A stretch of DNA of 64,000 nucleotides from Streptomyces aquilus (GTDB lineage Bacteria > Actinomycetota > Actinomycetes > Streptomycetales > Streptomycetaceae), in the NCBI RefSeq assembly GCF_003955715.1, contig NZ_CP034463.1, positions 8,122,001 to 8,186,000 on the forward strand. The letters run 5' to 3'. This document shows, one piece after another, positions 7,936 through 17,930 of this stretch. The position numbers and the translations under genes are program-made. The notes under the pieces are model-generated. The model did no database searches. It was given only the letters and a program-made list of their open reading frames with translations, and had not been told where the DNA came from. Every line of letters begins with the position of its first letter. The first letter of the stretch is position 1.

Positions 7936-8802
7936 ATGGAACTGCGCCAGCTCACCTACTTCGTCACCGTCGCCGAGGAACTGCACTTCGGGCGGGCCGC
8001 CGAGCGGCTGCACATCGTGCAGTCGGCGGTGAGTCAGCAGATCCAGCGGCTGGAGCGGGAGTTGGGGGCCGGCCTGTTCGACCGCTCGCCCCGGCGGGTG
8101 CGGCTGACGGCGGCCGGGGAGCGGCTGCTGCCCGAGGCGCGGGCCGTGCTGGCGGCCGCCGAGCGGGCCCGGGCGGCCGTCGCCCCGCCGCCGGGCCTCA
8201 GGCTCGGCACCAGCACCGGGCTCGGCGAGCACCTGGACCGGGTCCTCGCCGCGTTCACCCGGCGGGCGCCGGACGTGCCGGTCGAGCTGGTGTCCCTGCC
8301 CGTCTCCGCGCGGCTGGCCCGGGTCGCCGGCGGGCAGCTCGACGCCGCGTTCGTACGAGCCGTCGAGCCCGTCCCCGGCGTACGCGTCCTGCCGCTGTGG
8401 TCCGACCCCCTGGTGGCCGCGCTGCCCGCCGCGCATCCGCTCGCCGCCCGCCCCGAGATCGGCGTCGGGGAACTCGCCGGACTGCCGCTGGCCCTCACCG
8501 AGCGGCGCCACAATCCCGCCCTGGTCGACCTCGTCGTCGGTGCCTGTCACCAGGCCGGGTTCGAGCCGCTGCCCGGACCGGTCAACGGCTCCCTCCAGGA
8601 CACCCTCGCCACGATCGGCACCCGCCCGCTGTGGACGGTCGTCTACGCCTCCCACGCGCGCGTGCTGCACACCCCGAGGGTGGCCTTCGTACCGTTCCGC
8701 GCGCCGGGGCTCGCCCTGTCCACGGGACTGGCCGTGCGGGCGTCGGAGCCCCCGCCGTATCTGGAGGAACTGCTCCTGGCCTGCGGCGATCACGAGAACT
8801 GA
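7936..8802 (+). CDS. LysR family transcriptional regulator
   Basis: A 288-residue LTTR. The N-terminal winged HTH (MELRQLTYFVTVAEELHFGRAAERLHIVQSA region, residues 1-60) is followed by a periplasmic-binding-like effector domain from about residue 90. It starts nine bases after the AlkZ-like gene and reads in the same direction, which is unusual because LysR genes are normally divergent from their targets. It may therefore be a downstream member of a small operon and act elsewhere. The effector is unknown. Confidence 0.92.
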   Translation: MELRQLTYFVTVAEELHFGRAAERLHIVQSAVSQQIQRLERELGAGLFDRSPRRVRLTAAGERLLPEARAVLAAAERARAAVAPPPGLRLGTSTGLGEHLDRVLAAFTRRAPDVPVELVSLPVSARLARVAGGQLDAAFVRAVEPVPGVRVLPLWSDPLVAALPAAHPLAARPEIGVGELAGLPLALTERRHNPALVDLVVGACHQAGFEPLPGPVNGSLQDTLATIGTRPLWTVVYASHARVLHTPRVAFVPFRAPGLALSTGLAVRASEPPPYLEELLLACGDHEN

Positions 8803-8894
8803 TCGCTGCGGTCGCGGGCTGCTTCTTGGTCACGGACGCCGGAAGCGATGGACTGGGACCACCGAAGAGGAAGACCACTCAAGGGAGTCCAGTC

Positions 8895-9077
8895 ATGCCG
8901 ATCGTCACCGTCCAGCAGGGCCCGCGCGACACCGAGCTCAAGCGGGACCTCGTCAAGCGGATCACCGACGCGTTCGTGGACGCGTACAAGATCCCCGCCG
9001 AGACCGTCCAGGTCTGGATCCACGAGGTGCCCACCGACAGCTGGGGCGCGGCCGGGAAGCTCACCGCCGACAAGTAG
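8895..9077 (+). CDS. 4-oxalocrotonate tautomerase-family small enzyme
   Basis: This 60-residue protein has the size and pattern of the 4-OT tautomerase family. It begins MPIVTVQQG, exposing the catalytic Pro after Met removal, and continues with the VKRITDAFVDAY helix and the ETVQVWIHEVPTDSWG strand. An AAGGGAG element lies about eight bases before the ATG at 8895. The real substrate is unknown; family members usually interconvert keto and enol acids and act as hexamers. It follows the LysR gene on the same strand, and a strong hairpin at 9094-9130 ends the unit. Confidence 0.88.
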   Translation: MPIVTVQQGPRDTELKRDLVKRITDAFVDAYKIPAETVQVWIHEVPTDSWGAAGKLTADK

Positions 9078-9093
9078 CGCACGCATGGATAGA

Positions 9094-9130
9094 GGGCGCT
9101 GCGGGCCGCTCGTGGAGGCCCGCAACGCCC
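9094..9130. terminator. Hairpin terminator between tautomerase and trypsin genes
   Basis: A 14-bp stem with one mismatch (GGGCGCTGCGGGCC at 9094-9107 with GGCCCGCAACGCCC at 9117-9130) and a nine-base loop lies between two convergent genes. It probably serves both strands. Confidence 0.7.
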
Positions 9131-9173
9131 CCTGGTACTTCACCTGAGGGGTGCTCAGGAGAACTTCTGGGAC

Positions 9174-9965
9174 CTATGAGTTGACCTGCGCGGTCACCAG
9201 GCTGGAGAAGGTGGTCAGCCGGGTGTAGACACCCGGGTAACCGGCCTCCGCGCAGCCCTCGCCCCAAGAAGTGATCCCTGCCAGGACGCCCCCGATGAGC
9301 AGGGGACCGCCGCTGTCGCCCTGGCAGGTGTCAACGCCGCCAGAGGTGTATCCGGCGCAAACCATGTCGGACTGGACGAAGTCCGAACCGTAGGAGCTCG
9401 CGCAGCTGGAGTCGGACACGATCGGCACGGTCGCGGTCCGCAGCTGGTTGGAGGAGCTGCCGTTCTCCGAGGTGGTGCCCCAGCCGAGGATGCGCGCGGT
9501 GGTGCCGGCCGCGTACACACTGGTCTGGGACGAGGAGACGTACGACGCCGGGGTGTACGACATCGCCGTCGAGAGGGTGAGGACGGCCACGTCGTCGCCG
9601 TTGGTGGCGTCGGTGTAGCCGGGGTTGATCCAGATCTTGCTGACCCGGCTGACCGTGCCGTTGGTGCCGTTGAGGTAGGTCCGGCCACCGACGACGCGGA
9701 CGCTGCTCGTGGTCTCGCCGACCATGCAGTGGGCCGCCGTCACGACCTTGGTCGAGGAGACCAGGGTGCCGCCGCAGAACTGGTTCTGGGAGGCGTCCGT
9801 GATCTGCATCATGAACGGGTACGAGGTGGTCGTGGTCGTGGAACCGCCGACGATGGGCTGGGGAGCGGCTACGGCGGTGGGGGCGCCGAGCAGCGCGGTC
9901 GCTGCGGCCGCAGCGCCGGCCGCGATGACGGCCGCGGTCTTTCTTGCGCGGTTGAGCCCGAACAT
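9174..9965 (-). CDS. Secreted trypsin-like serine protease
   Basis: A 263-residue S1 protease precursor resembling Streptomyces trypsins. The signal peptide (MFGLNRARK, then an Ala-rich core) ends near residue 36. A very short propeptide precedes the mature N-terminus IVGG. Catalytic residues are visible as TAAHC (His), DDVAVLTL (Asp) and CQGDSGGP (Ser). The Asp in VDTCQGDSGGP at the base of the S1 pocket predicts cleavage after Arg/Lys. Six cysteines allow the usual three disulfides. The ATG at 9965 has GAGGAGA upstream; earlier in-frame starts are ruled out by the signal-peptide position. It is probably regulated from the GGGAA array at 10085-10112. Confidence 0.95.
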   Translation of the reverse strand: MFGLNRARKTAAVIAAGAAAAATALLGAPTAVAAPQPIVGGSTTTTTSYPFMMQITDASQNQFCGGTLVSSTKVVTAAHCMVGETTSSVRVVGGRTYLNGTNGTVSRVSKIWINPGYTDATNGDDVAVLTLSTAMSYTPASYVSSSQTSVYAAGTTARILGWGTTSENGSSSNQLRTATVPIVSDSSCASSYGSDFVQSDMVCAGYTSGGVDTCQGDSGGPLLIGGVLAGITSWGEGCAEAGYPGVYTRLTTFSSLVTAQVNS

Positions 9966-10084
9966 GAGTCTCCTCAGTGGGGGGTTGCCGGTGGGGGGAC
10001 GCGCGGGTGTGGGGGGTTGAGCACGGGGGTCGCGGGACCGACCCCCGTATGCCCGGGCGAGCGGCACGTTCATAACCTAGAACC

Positions 10085-10112
10085 GGGAAGTTCCCCATCC
10101 CAATGAGGGAAC
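10085..10112. promoter_or_regulatory. GGGAA/TTCCC palindrome array upstream of trypsin gene
   Basis: GGGAA-G-TTCCC (10085-10095) is a perfect odd palindrome. TTCCC also pairs with a further GGGAAC (10107-10112) to give GTTCCC-11 bp-GGGAAC. Three half-sites thus lie about 120 bp before the protease start and could bind a dimeric regulator. Whether the LAL-type or another regulator binds is unknown. Confidence 0.4.
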
Positions 10113-10191
10113 CCCCTAGGGGAGTTGGGCAGGGAAAACCCTCGGTCGGCCGCAGGCGGACACCACGCGGGTCAGTAAAGCCCGCGCCCCC

Positions 10192-12996
10192 TCACTTCGT
10201 ACGGCGCCCCGCCGCCAGTCGGACGATGTCCACCCGCGAGCGGATCCCCAGCTTGCGGTAGACCCGGGTCAGCGTCGCCTCGACCGTCTTGACGCTGATG
10301 AACAGCCGGGCGGCGATCTCCCGGTTGGTGGCGCCCTCCATGACGAGCGCGGCGACCTGACGCTCCATCGCCGCGAGCCCTTCGAGGGCGTCGGACGCCG
10401 GCGCGGGCACGGCGGCCGGTTCCGGTTCGGCCGCCGGTACGACGCTCGCCGCGTCCACCTGCCGCAGCCAGGGCAGCGCCCGGCAGCGCCGGAAGAGCCG
10501 GGCCGCCTCGTCGTACGACGTCGGCCCCGGGCGCCGGGTGCGCAGCTGGGCCAGCGCGAAGGCGGTGCGGGCCTCCTCCAGGCCGTACCCGAGTTTGGCG
10601 AGCCGGTCCTGCACCGAGGTCAACTGGGCGAGCGCGGCCTCGTGTTCACCGCGCGCGGCGCGCAGCAGCCCCTCGGCGCGGTCCAGCACCGCGAGCACGC
10701 TCTCCCGGCCGAGCCGCAGCGCCTGTTCCCGGGTGACGTCGATGACGTCCTGGGCCTCGCGCAGCTCGCCGGTCCGGACGAGGGCCTCGGCGAGATCGCC
10801 CTGCCAGCGGCCGCGGGCCGGGTCGGTGATGCCGAGCCCGTGCTCCAGCTCGCGCACCCGGCGCAGCGAGCGGACGGCTCCCTCGGCGTCCCCGGCGACC
10901 AGCTGGGCGTAGCCGAGGGCGGTCAGCGCGCGGGAGACGTACATCTGGTCGCCGTCCTCCTCGGCGTGGGCGACGGCCTCCCGGGCCAGCTCCAGCGCCC
11001 GTTCCACATCGCCGCCCGAGGCCTCGCCGAGCGAGGTGAGGACCGCGGAGGCGACCTCACCGATGCCGGTGTCCCGGGCCATCATCAGGCTCTCCCGGGC
11101 GAGGTCGAGGGCGCGGCCGCAGTGCCCGGAGCGCAGTTCGGTCTCGGCCACCCCGCGCAGGAAGTGCACCTCGCTCTCGACGGCCCCGGTGCGCTGCACC
11201 TCGCGCAGCAGCGCGGTGACCGTCGTACGGGCCTCGGCCAGCTGGTCGCTCATGATCAGCCAGCGGAACCGGGAGTAGCCGGCGCCGTTGTGATGGCACG
11301 ACACCCGCGGGTCCTGGGGTTCCTTCAGGGCCTTCTTGATGGTCGCGGGGGCGTCCGGGTGGCCCATGAGGGTCTCGATCTGGGCCTGGAAGGCCAGCGC
11401 CATCAGCTCGTTGTAGCGGTCGCCGGCCTGCGCGGCGAGCGCCGCCGAGTGCGCCGCCTCCTCCCGGGCCCGGTCGAAGTCGCCGTCCACCAGCACGGCC
11501 CGCCAGGTCAGCTGGTAGTGGATCAGGGCGAGCAGCTGGGGGTCGTCGCCCGCGTCGGCGAGGGCCTGCGGGAAGACCGAGTCGACCTCGGTCATGGCGT
11601 GGCCCGCCGTGTCGATCACGATGATCCAGGCCCGCACCCGGTCCGCGGGCACGGTCGCCCGGGTCAGTACGTCCCGGGCGATGTCCCGGGCGAGGTCCAG
11701 CTCACCGGCGGTGATCGCGTCCTCGGCGGCCTGGAGGCGCCGTGCGTCGGGGTTGCCCTCGGCGGGGGTGTGGCGGGCGGCGAGCAGGCCGAGGGAGGCG
11801 GCGACCGAGGGGGCGCCGCGGTCCCGGGCGAGGGAGGCCGCCTCGGCGAGGCTGTCGGCGGTGTCCGGGTCGGTGCCGGTGGTGGCCAGGGCGAGATGCC
11901 GGGCCCGCTCGATGGGGTCGGAGGCGGCCTTCGACAGCGCCGCGTGCGCCGCCCTTCTCTCGTGCGCGGGCGCCTCCGCGTACAGCGCGGCCGAGATCAG
12001 CGGATGCGCGAACCGTACGGCGGGACCCTCGGGGTCGGTGGCCAGCAGGCCGAGGGCGGCGGCCTGGGCGGTCTCCGCCTCGGCGTTCTCCCGGCCGGCC
12101 GCGCGCAGCAGGGCGGGGGTGGGGCGGGCGCCGGCGCTCGCGACGAGGAGGGTGCGGCGGGCTTCGTCCGAGAGCATCTCCAGGCGGTTGAGGACCAGGG
12201 TGCGCAGCGAGGTGGGCACCGGGAGCGGCTCGCCGGGGCGGGGCGGGGTCGGGTTCTCGCTGAGGGCGCGGCCGAGTTCCAGGGCGAAGAGCGGGTTGCC
12301 GCCGCTGGTGCGGTGGATGTCCCGGACCGTGGAGCGGGGCAGGCCGGTGTAGCCGCGGTGGCCGAGCAGCTCGGAGACCTGGGTGCGGGAGAGCGGGTTG
12401 ACGCGCAGGGCGAGGGTGTCGGGGGGTGACGCGCGTAGGTGACGGTCGTACTCCTGGCCCTCGGTCCGCACCGCGCACAGCATCCGCACCGGGGTGCCGC
12501 CGAGGCGGCGGGCGGCGAAGCCGAGGAGTTCGGCGCTGGCCGAGTCCAGCCACTGCACGTCGTCGGCGACGATCAGCACCGGGCCCTCGGCGGCGAGCGC
12601 GCGCAGCGCCGACAGCACCGCGAGGCGCAGGGCGAGGCCGTCGCGCTGGAGGGTGGATTCGCCGCGGCCGGTGAGCGCCGACTCCAGCGCGGTGCGCTGG
12701 GCGACGGGCAGCTTGCCGGAGACCTCGTCGAGGACCAGACCGAGCAGGTCGGCGAGGGCGAGGAAGGGGAGATGCGATTCGGACTCGGTGGCCGAGCAGC
12801 GCAACACGGTGTGCGCCGAGCCGCCGTTATCGGCGGCCAATGCCCGCAGGACGGTGGATTTTCCTATTCCGGCGGGGCCGTGCAGCAGCACGCTGCCGCC
12901 CCGGGCGAGCTGCTCGCGGGCCTGGCCGAACACCTCCTCACGGCCGATCACCAGGTCAGGGCGGCATCTCGCAGGCTCCTGGAAGTCCCGTTGCAC
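10192..12996 (-). CDS. LuxR-family regulator of LAL type with AAA ATPase domain
   Basis: A 934-residue LAL (large ATP-binding LuxR) regulator. The order is an N-terminal P-loop NTPase with Walker A GPAGIGKST (residues 40-48) and a Walker B-like VLIVADDVQWLD, a long alpha-helical/TPR-like middle, and a C-terminal LuxR HTH (roughly the last 60 residues, with ATNREIAARLFISVKTVE). These proteins usually activate nearby metabolic operons in an ATP-dependent way. The GTG at 12996 has GAGGGGAG upstream; an earlier in-frame start lacks this. Neighbours are the secreted protease and a second LuxR-type gene, so the target is not obvious. Confidence 0.93.
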   Translation of the reverse strand: MQRDFQEPARCRPDLVIGREEVFGQAREQLARGGSVLLHGPAGIGKSTVLRALAADNGGSAHTVLRCSATESESHLPFLALADLLGLVLDEVSGKLPVAQRTALESALTGRGESTLQRDGLALRLAVLSALRALAAEGPVLIVADDVQWLDSASAELLGFAARRLGGTPVRMLCAVRTEGQEYDRHLRASPPDTLALRVNPLSRTQVSELLGHRGYTGLPRSTVRDIHRTSGGNPLFALELGRALSENPTPPRPGEPLPVPTSLRTLVLNRLEMLSDEARRTLLVASAGARPTPALLRAAGRENAEAETAQAAALGLLATDPEGPAVRFAHPLISAALYAEAPAHERRAAHAALSKAASDPIERARHLALATTGTDPDTADSLAEAASLARDRGAPSVAASLGLLAARHTPAEGNPDARRLQAAEDAITAGELDLARDIARDVLTRATVPADRVRAWIIVIDTAGHAMTEVDSVFPQALADAGDDPQLLALIHYQLTWRAVLVDGDFDRAREEAAHSAALAAQAGDRYNELMALAFQAQIETLMGHPDAPATIKKALKEPQDPRVSCHHNGAGYSRFRWLIMSDQLAEARTTVTALLREVQRTGAVESEVHFLRGVAETELRSGHCGRALDLARESLMMARDTGIGEVASAVLTSLGEASGGDVERALELAREAVAHAEEDGDQMYVSRALTALGYAQLVAGDAEGAVRSLRRVRELEHGLGITDPARGRWQGDLAEALVRTGELREAQDVIDVTREQALRLGRESVLAVLDRAEGLLRAARGEHEAALAQLTSVQDRLAKLGYGLEEARTAFALAQLRTRRPGPTSYDEAARLFRRCRALPWLRQVDAASVVPAAEPEPAAVPAPASDALEGLAAMERQVAALVMEGATNREIAARLFISVKTVEATLTRVYRKLGIRSRVDIVRLAAGRRTK

Positions 12997-13164
12997 GGTC
13001 GCCGCTCCCCTCGTGTCGTGTCCGGGCCAAATTCTAGGCAACGATTCTTTGAAATCCGGAGGGGAGACGCGGTGAGGGAAATAACAACCTCACAGCATGG
13101 GGAAATTCAAAGCACAGCTGAATGAATGGATGGCCAACGTTTCCGGGTCGTCCGGCCGGCCCGG

Positions 13165-13974
13165 CTAGGGCAGCAGCCCCGCCCGGCGCGCCGCCGCCAC
13201 CGCCTCTCCTCGGGTGTGCGCGCCGAGCCTGCGCATGGCCGACCGCAGGTATCCCTTGACCGTCTCCGGCCGCAGCCCCAGCCGCCGGGCGGCGGCCGCG
13301 TTCGTCGCCCCCGCGGCCACACAGGCGAGGACGTCCAGCTCCCGCGGGGTGAGCGTGGCCCGCTCCGGTTGCCGGGGCGTGAGCAGCCCGCAGGCGTCGA
13401 GGAGTTCGGCCCGCAGCTCCGGGTCGGTGATCCGCGGCGCCAGCGCGCGCAGCGCCGCGTGCGCCTCCCGGACCTGCTCCCGCGACACCGGGTCCACCTC
13501 GGCCGGCCCGGCCGCCGCCACCAGTTCCCGCGCCTCCTCGCGCACCACCAGCGCCTGCTCCACGTCCCGCGCCGCCTCCATCGCCGCGCTCAGCACCCGG
13601 TCACCGAGCGGCTGTACGGTGCGCAGCGCCCCGTACAGGACACCCCGCACCCGGCGCCGTACGACGACGGGCACCGCCACGATCGAGCGCAGGCCCTCGG
13701 CGGCGACCGGGGCGTCGTACTCGTGGCTGATCTGCCGTGAGGACGAGTAGTCGGTCACCGCGCAGGGCCGGGCGAGCGCGACGGCCTTGCCGCCCAGGCC
13801 GCTGCCCGAGACCACGGCGAGCGCGCGCAGCGCGACCGTCGAGGTACCGCTCAGTTCGCTGATGCGCATCTGCGGCCGGCCGGCCTCCACCAGCCCGCCG
13901 AAGGCGACCGGGAGCCCGGTCGTGCGCCGCAGCCGCACCAGCGCGTTCCGGATCTCCGCAGCGTCCGTGCTCAC
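13165..13974 (-). CDS. GAF-LuxR transcriptional regulator
   Basis: A 269-residue regulator with a GAF-like sensory domain (about residues 15-150) and a C-terminal LuxR-type HTH (LTPRELDVLACVAAGATNAAAARRLGL onward). The GTG at 13974 has AAAGGA upstream. It is divergent from a coupled pair of acyl-CoA ligases at 14090-17334, separated by 115 bp that contain the palindrome at 14001-14016. The simplest reading is that it controls those ligases in response to a small molecule bound by the GAF domain. The effector is unknown. Confidence 0.88.
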   Translation of the reverse strand: MSTDAAEIRNALVRLRRTTGLPVAFGGLVEAGRPQMRISELSGTSTVALRALAVVSGSGLGGKAVALARPCAVTDYSSSRQISHEYDAPVAAEGLRSIVAVPVVVRRRVRGVLYGALRTVQPLGDRVLSAAMEAARDVEQALVVREEARELVAAAGPAEVDPVSREQVREAHAALRALAPRITDPELRAELLDACGLLTPRQPERATLTPRELDVLACVAAGATNAAAARRLGLRPETVKGYLRSAMRRLGAHTRGEAVAAARRAGLLP

Positions 13975-14000
13975 CTGTTCGTCCTTTCGCCGCGGCGCAC

Positions 14001-14016
14001 ACCCCCGTTCGGGGGT
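14001..14016. promoter_or_regulatory. Palindrome in GAF-LuxR / acyl-CoA ligase divergent promoter
   Basis: ACCCCC-GTTC-GGGGGT is a perfect 6-4-6 inverted repeat midway between the divergent starts at 13974 and 14090. It is a candidate operator for the GAF-LuxR protein. Confidence 0.4.
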
Positions 14017-14089
14017 AGTGAGACCTGCATCACGGAGTAAACGATGACAGGGAGCCGCTCGGCAATGGTGCCGGTCACGAGGAGGACAG

Positions 14090-15754
14090 ATGACGACGGA
14101 GCTGTTCCGCGGTGCGCGGGACTTCCTGCTCGCCCACCGCGAGGACTACGCGACGGCCTACGAGGGCTTCGCCTGGCCGCGTCCCGAGCGCTTCAACTGG
14201 GCGCTCGACTGGTTCGACGTCATCGCGCACGGGAACGCCGCGACCGCGCTGCACATCGTCGAGGAGGACGGCCGGGAGACCAAGCTGTCCTTCGGGGAGC
14301 TGGCGGTCCGCTCCGACCAGGCCGCGAACTGGCTGCGGGAGCGGGGGGTGGCCGCCGAGGACCGCATCCTGGTGATGCTGGGCAACCAGGCCGAGCTGTG
14401 GATCACGGCGCTGGCCGCGATGAAGCTGCGCGCCGTCGTCATCCCGGCCACCCCGCTGCTCGGCCCGGCCGACCTGCGCGACCGTGTCGAGCGCGGGCGG
14501 GTGCGGCATGTGATCGTGCGCTCCGAGGACGCGGACAAGTTCGCGGAGGTGCCCGGCTCCTACACCCGGATCGCGGCGGGCGACCCGGTGGCGGGCTGGC
14601 TGGCGCTGGACGACCTGTACGAGGCCGACGCCTCGTTCACGCCCGACGGCCCCACCCGTGCCGACGACCCGCTGATGCTGTACTTCACCTCGGGCACCAC
14701 CGCCCGCCCCAAGCTGGTCGAGCACACCCACACCTCGTACCCGATCGGGCACCTGGCCACCATGTACTGGATCGGCCTCAAGCCCGGCGACGTGCATCTG
14801 AACATCTCCTCGCCCGGCTGGGCCAAGCACGCCTGGTCGAACCTGTTCGCGCCCTGGAACGCGGAAGCCACCGTCTTCATCCACAACTACACGCGCTTCG
14901 ACGCGGCCCGCCTGATGGCCGAGATGGACCGCGCGGGAGTCACCACCTTCTGCGCGCCGCCGACCGTGTGGCGGATGCTCATCCAGGCCGACCTGACCCA
15001 GCTGCGGACCCCGCCGCGGGAGGTGGTGGCGGCGGGCGAGCCGCTGAACCCCGAGGTCATCGAGCAGGTGCGGCGGGCGTGGGGCGTGACGATCCGGGAC
15101 GGCTTCGGGCAGACGGAGACGGCCGTGCAGGTCTCCAACAGCCCCGGTCAGCCCCTGAAGACCGGCTCCATGGGACGGCCCAGCCCCGGCTACCGGGTGG
15201 AGCTGCTCGACCCGGTGACGGGAGCGCCCGGCGCGGCCGAGGGCGAGATCGCACTCGACCTGTCCGCCCGTCCCGTCGGCCTGATGACCGGCTACCACGG
15301 CGACGCGGACCGTACGGCGGAGGCGATGGCCGGCGGCTACTACCGCACGGGCGACATCGGTTCGCGGGACGAGGACGGATACATCACGTATGTCGGCCGG
15401 GCCGACGACGTCTTCAAGGCCAGCGACTACAAGATCAGCCCCTTCGAGCTGGAGAGCGCGCTGCTGGAGCACGAGGCCGTCGCCGAGGCGGCCGTGGTGC
15501 CCGCGCCGGACGAGCTGCGGCTCGCGGTGCCGAAGGCGTACGTGGTGCTGGCGGAGGGCTGGGAGCCCGGCCCGGACACCGCGAAGGTCCTCTTCGAGCA
15601 CTCGCGGGAGGTGCTCGCCCCGTACAAGCGCATCCGCCGGCTGGAGTTCGCGCCGCTGCCCAAGACCGTCTCCGGCAAGATCCGCCGCATCGAGCTGCGC
15701 GAGGCCACGGCCGAGGGCTCGGACGCCGAGTACCGCGAGGAGGACTTCCGATGA
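14090..15754 (+). CDS. AMP-dependent acyl-CoA synthetase (acetyl/medium-chain type)
   Basis: A 554-residue ANL-superfamily ligase that should activate a carboxylic acid to its acyl-AMP and then the CoA thioester. The P-loop-like motif appears as [18 protein letters not shown] (near residue 205), followed by GFGQTE (motif A5), YRTGDIG and [18 protein letters not shown] (hinge). The catalytic Lys is in KTVSGKIRR near residue 530. The opening [17 protein letters not shown] resembles medium-chain/acetyl-CoA synthetase-like enzymes. Its TGA overlaps the ATG of a second ligase as ATGA, so both are made together. A GAG GAGG-type site precedes the ATG. Confidence 0.93.
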   Translation: MTTELFRGARDFLLAHREDYATAYEGFAWPRPERFNWALDWFDVIAHGNAATALHIVEEDGRETKLSFGELAVRSDQAANWLRERGVAAEDRILVMLGNQAELWITALAAMKLRAVVIPATPLLGPADLRDRVERGRVRHVIVRSEDADKFAEVPGSYTRIAAGDPVAGWLALDDLYEADASFTPDGPTRADDPLMLYFTSGTTARPKLVEHTHTSYPIGHLATMYWIGLKPGDVHLNISSPGWAKHAWSNLFAPWNAEATVFIHNYTRFDAARLMAEMDRAGVTTFCAPPTVWRMLIQADLTQLRTPPREVVAAGEPLNPEVIEQVRRAWGVTIRDGFGQTETAVQVSNSPGQPLKTGSMGRPSPGYRVELLDPVTGAPGAAEGEIALDLSARPVGLMTGYHGDADRTAEAMAGGYYRTGDIGSRDEDGYITYVGRADDVFKASDYKISPFELESALLEHEAVAEAAVVPAPDELRLAVPKAYVVLAEGWEPGPDTAKVLFEHSREVLAPYKRIRRLEFAPLPKTVSGKIRRIELREATAEGSDAEYREEDFR

Positions 15755-17334
15755 GCTCCTACAGCCATGGCACGAGCGGGACGTCACTGCTCGGGGACAC
15801 GATCGGCGCGAACCTCGACCGGGCGGTGGCCCGTTGGCCGGAGCGCGAGGCGCTGGTCGACGTACCGTCCGGGCGGCGCTGGACGTACGGTGAATTCGCC
15901 GCGGACGTCGAGGAGTTGGCGTACGCGCTGCTGGCGAGCGGGGTCGCCAAGGGCGACCGGGTGGGCATCTGGGCGGTCAACTGCCCCGAGTGGGTGCTGG
16001 TCCAGTACGCCACCGCCCGCATCGGCGCCATCATGGTGAACATCAACCCGGCGTACCGCACCCACGAGGTCGAGTACGTCCTCAACCAGGCCGGGATCTC
16101 CCTGCTGTTCGCGTCCGTCGGCCACAAGACCAGCGACTACCGGGCGATGGTCGGGGAAGTGCGGGGGAAGTGCCCGCAGTTGCGGGAGACCGTGTTCATC
16201 GGGGACCCGAGCTGGGACGCGCTGCTCGCCCGCGCGACCCCGGCGCCGTATCCGGAGCTGTCCTGCGACGACCCGATCAACATCCAGTACACGTCGGGGA
16301 CGACGGGCTTCCCGAAGGGGGCGACACTCTCCCACCACAACATCCTCAACAACGGCTACTTCGTAGGTGAGTTGATCGCCTACTCAGAGCAGGACCGGAT
16401 CTGTATCCCGGTCCCCTTCTACCACTGCTTCGGCATGGTGATGGGCAACCTGGCGGCGACCTCGCACGGCGCCTGCATGGTGATCCCGGCCCCGTCCTTC
16501 GACCCGAAGGCCACGCTGGAGGCGGTGCAGCAGGAGCGCTGCACCTCGTTGTACGGCGTACCGACCATGTTCATCGCGGAGTTGAACGACCCGGACTTCG
16601 CGACGTACGACCTCTCCTCCCTCCGCACCGGCATCATGGCCGGCTCGCCCTGCCCGGTGGAGGTGATGAAACGGGTGGTCGCCGAGATGCACATGGCGGA
16701 GGTCTCCATCTGCTACGGCATGACGGAGACGTCCCCCGTGTCCTTGCAGACGCGCCGCGACGACGACCTGGAACACCGCACCGGCACGGTCGGCCGGGTC
16801 CTGCCGCACATCGAGGTCAAGGTCGTCGACCCGGCGACCGGGGTGACCCAACCCCGGGGCACGGCAGGGGAGTTGTGCACCCGGGGCTACAGCGTGATGC
16901 TCGGCTACTGGAACGAGCCCGAGAAGACCGCCGAGTCGATCGACGCGGGACGCTGGATGCACACCGGCGACCTGGCCGTGATGCGTGAGGACGGCTACGT
17001 CGAGATCGTCGGCCGCATCAAGGACATGATCATCCGGGGTGGCGAGAACATCTACCCGCGCGAGATCGAGGAGTTCCTCTACGCCCACCCGAAGATCGCG
17101 GACGTGCAGGTCGTCGGCGTACCCCACGAGCGGTACGGCGAGGAGGTACTGGCCTGCGTCATCCCCCGCGACCCGGCCGACCCGCCGACCCTGGAGGAGG
17201 TACGCGCCTTCTGCGAGGGCCGGCTGGCGCACTACAAGGTGCCGAGCAGGCTCCAGGTGCTGGAGTCGTTCCCGATGACGGTGTCGGGGAAGGTACGCAA
17301 GGTGGAACTGCGGGAGACGTACGCGGCGGAATAG
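15751..17334 (+). CDS. AMP-dependent acyl-CoA synthetase (fatty-acid CoA ligase type)
   Basis: A 527-residue ANL-superfamily ligase of the fatty-acyl-CoA ligase branch. Motifs in order are [19 protein letters not shown] (near residue 180), [35 protein letters not shown] and the C-terminal MTVSGKVRK with the catalytic Lys. The same reading frame stays open upstream into the previous gene, but the true start is the ATG at 15751 within an ATGA overlap. The pair of ligases with different sequence types suggests sequential or alternative acid activation, for example short/medium and longer chains, under the divergent GAF-LuxR protein. Confidence 0.94.
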   Translation: MSSYSHGTSGTSLLGDTIGANLDRAVARWPEREALVDVPSGRRWTYGEFAADVEELAYALLASGVAKGDRVGIWAVNCPEWVLVQYATARIGAIMVNINPAYRTHEVEYVLNQAGISLLFASVGHKTSDYRAMVGEVRGKCPQLRETVFIGDPSWDALLARATPAPYPELSCDDPINIQYTSGTTGFPKGATLSHHNILNNGYFVGELIAYSEQDRICIPVPFYHCFGMVMGNLAATSHGACMVIPAPSFDPKATLEAVQQERCTSLYGVPTMFIAELNDPDFATYDLSSLRTGIMAGSPCPVEVMKRVVAEMHMAEVSICYGMTETSPVSLQTRRDDDLEHRTGTVGRVLPHIEVKVVDPATGVTQPRGTAGELCTRGYSVMLGYWNEPEKTAESIDAGRWMHTGDLAVMREDGYVEIVGRIKDMIIRGGENIYPREIEEFLYAHPKIADVQVVGVPHERYGEEVLACVIPRDPADPPTLEEVRAFCEGRLAHYKVPSRLQVLESFPMTVSGKVRKVELRETYAAE

Positions 17335-17365
17335 GGCGTCCTTGAGCCGCAGCGGAACAGGGGGT

Positions 17366-17869
17366 TCAGTCCCGGCGCATGCACACGCGCGGCCAGCGGT
17401 CGAGGCCGAGCTCGGCCTCATGGGCGCGGATCTTCCGCAGCCCGGGGGTGAGTTCGGCCTCGCCGAGCACGCGGAAGCCGAGGCGCTCGTAGTACGGGGC
17501 GTTCCAGGGCACCTCGGTGAAGGTGGTCAGGGTGAGACCGGTGAGGCCCTCGTCGCGGGCGCGTTCGGCGGCGTGGGCGAGGAGGGCCTCACCGATGCGC
17601 CGGTGCGCGAAGTCCGGGTGGACCGAGACCTGCTCGACGTGCAGGGCACCGTCGACGGGCTCACCGATCAGATAGCCGACGGGGCGATCCTCGTCGCCGA
17701 CCGCGACCCAGGCCCGCCCCTGGCTGCGGTACCCCTCCAGAACGTCCACCGGGAACGGCTCGTCCTCGGCGATCGCCGTCATGCCGACCGCGTGGAAGAC
17801 GGTACCGGCGGCGCGCTCGATGTCCTGGAGGGCGGTGAGTTCGTCGGCTGCGACGGGGCGGATGCGCAT
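17366..17869 (-). CDS. GNAT family N-acetyltransferase
   Basis: A 167-residue GNAT acetyltransferase. The acetyl-CoA binding motif A is visible as VEQVSVHPDFAHRRIGEALL (residues 78-97, in R-x-x-G-x-A form), and the C-terminal YYERLGFRVLGE strand is typical. The acceptor is unknown. It is convergent with the acyl-CoA ligase pair (32 bp apart) and stands next to a repeat-rich spacer. The ATG at 17869 opens MRIRPVAADE, the usual first strand of the fold. Confidence 0.9.
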   Translation of the reverse strand: MRIRPVAADELTALQDIERAAGTVFHAVGMTAIAEDEPFPVDVLEGYRSQGRAWVAVGDEDRPVGYLIGEPVDGALHVEQVSVHPDFAHRRIGEALLAHAAERARDEGLTGLTLTTFTEVPWNAPYYERLGFRVLGEAELTPGLRKIRAHEAELGLDRWPRVCMRRD

Positions 17870-17930
17870 CGGGCGAGTATGACGATCACGGCACCCGACC
17901 GCACCGGATTTCCGACGCCGGGGCGCGAGC

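Noticed and set aside
6679..8793. A 704-codon minus-strand open frame antisense to the AlkZ-like and LysR genes
   Set aside because: Low-complexity Gly/Glu/Arg/Val composition with no motifs, while both plus-strand proteins are clear.
14044..17334. A 1096-codon open frame that could be read as a giant ligase fusion
   Set aside because: Only the part from 15751 encodes protein-like sequence. Before that it is an out-of-frame shadow of the first ligase. The real start is the ATGA overlap.
10192..17334. Possibility that the LuxR regulators and ligases form an antibiotic biosynthetic cluster
   Set aside because: No polyketide synthase, peptide synthetase or tailoring genes. Two acyl-CoA ligases with a GAF-LuxR regulator fit catabolism better.
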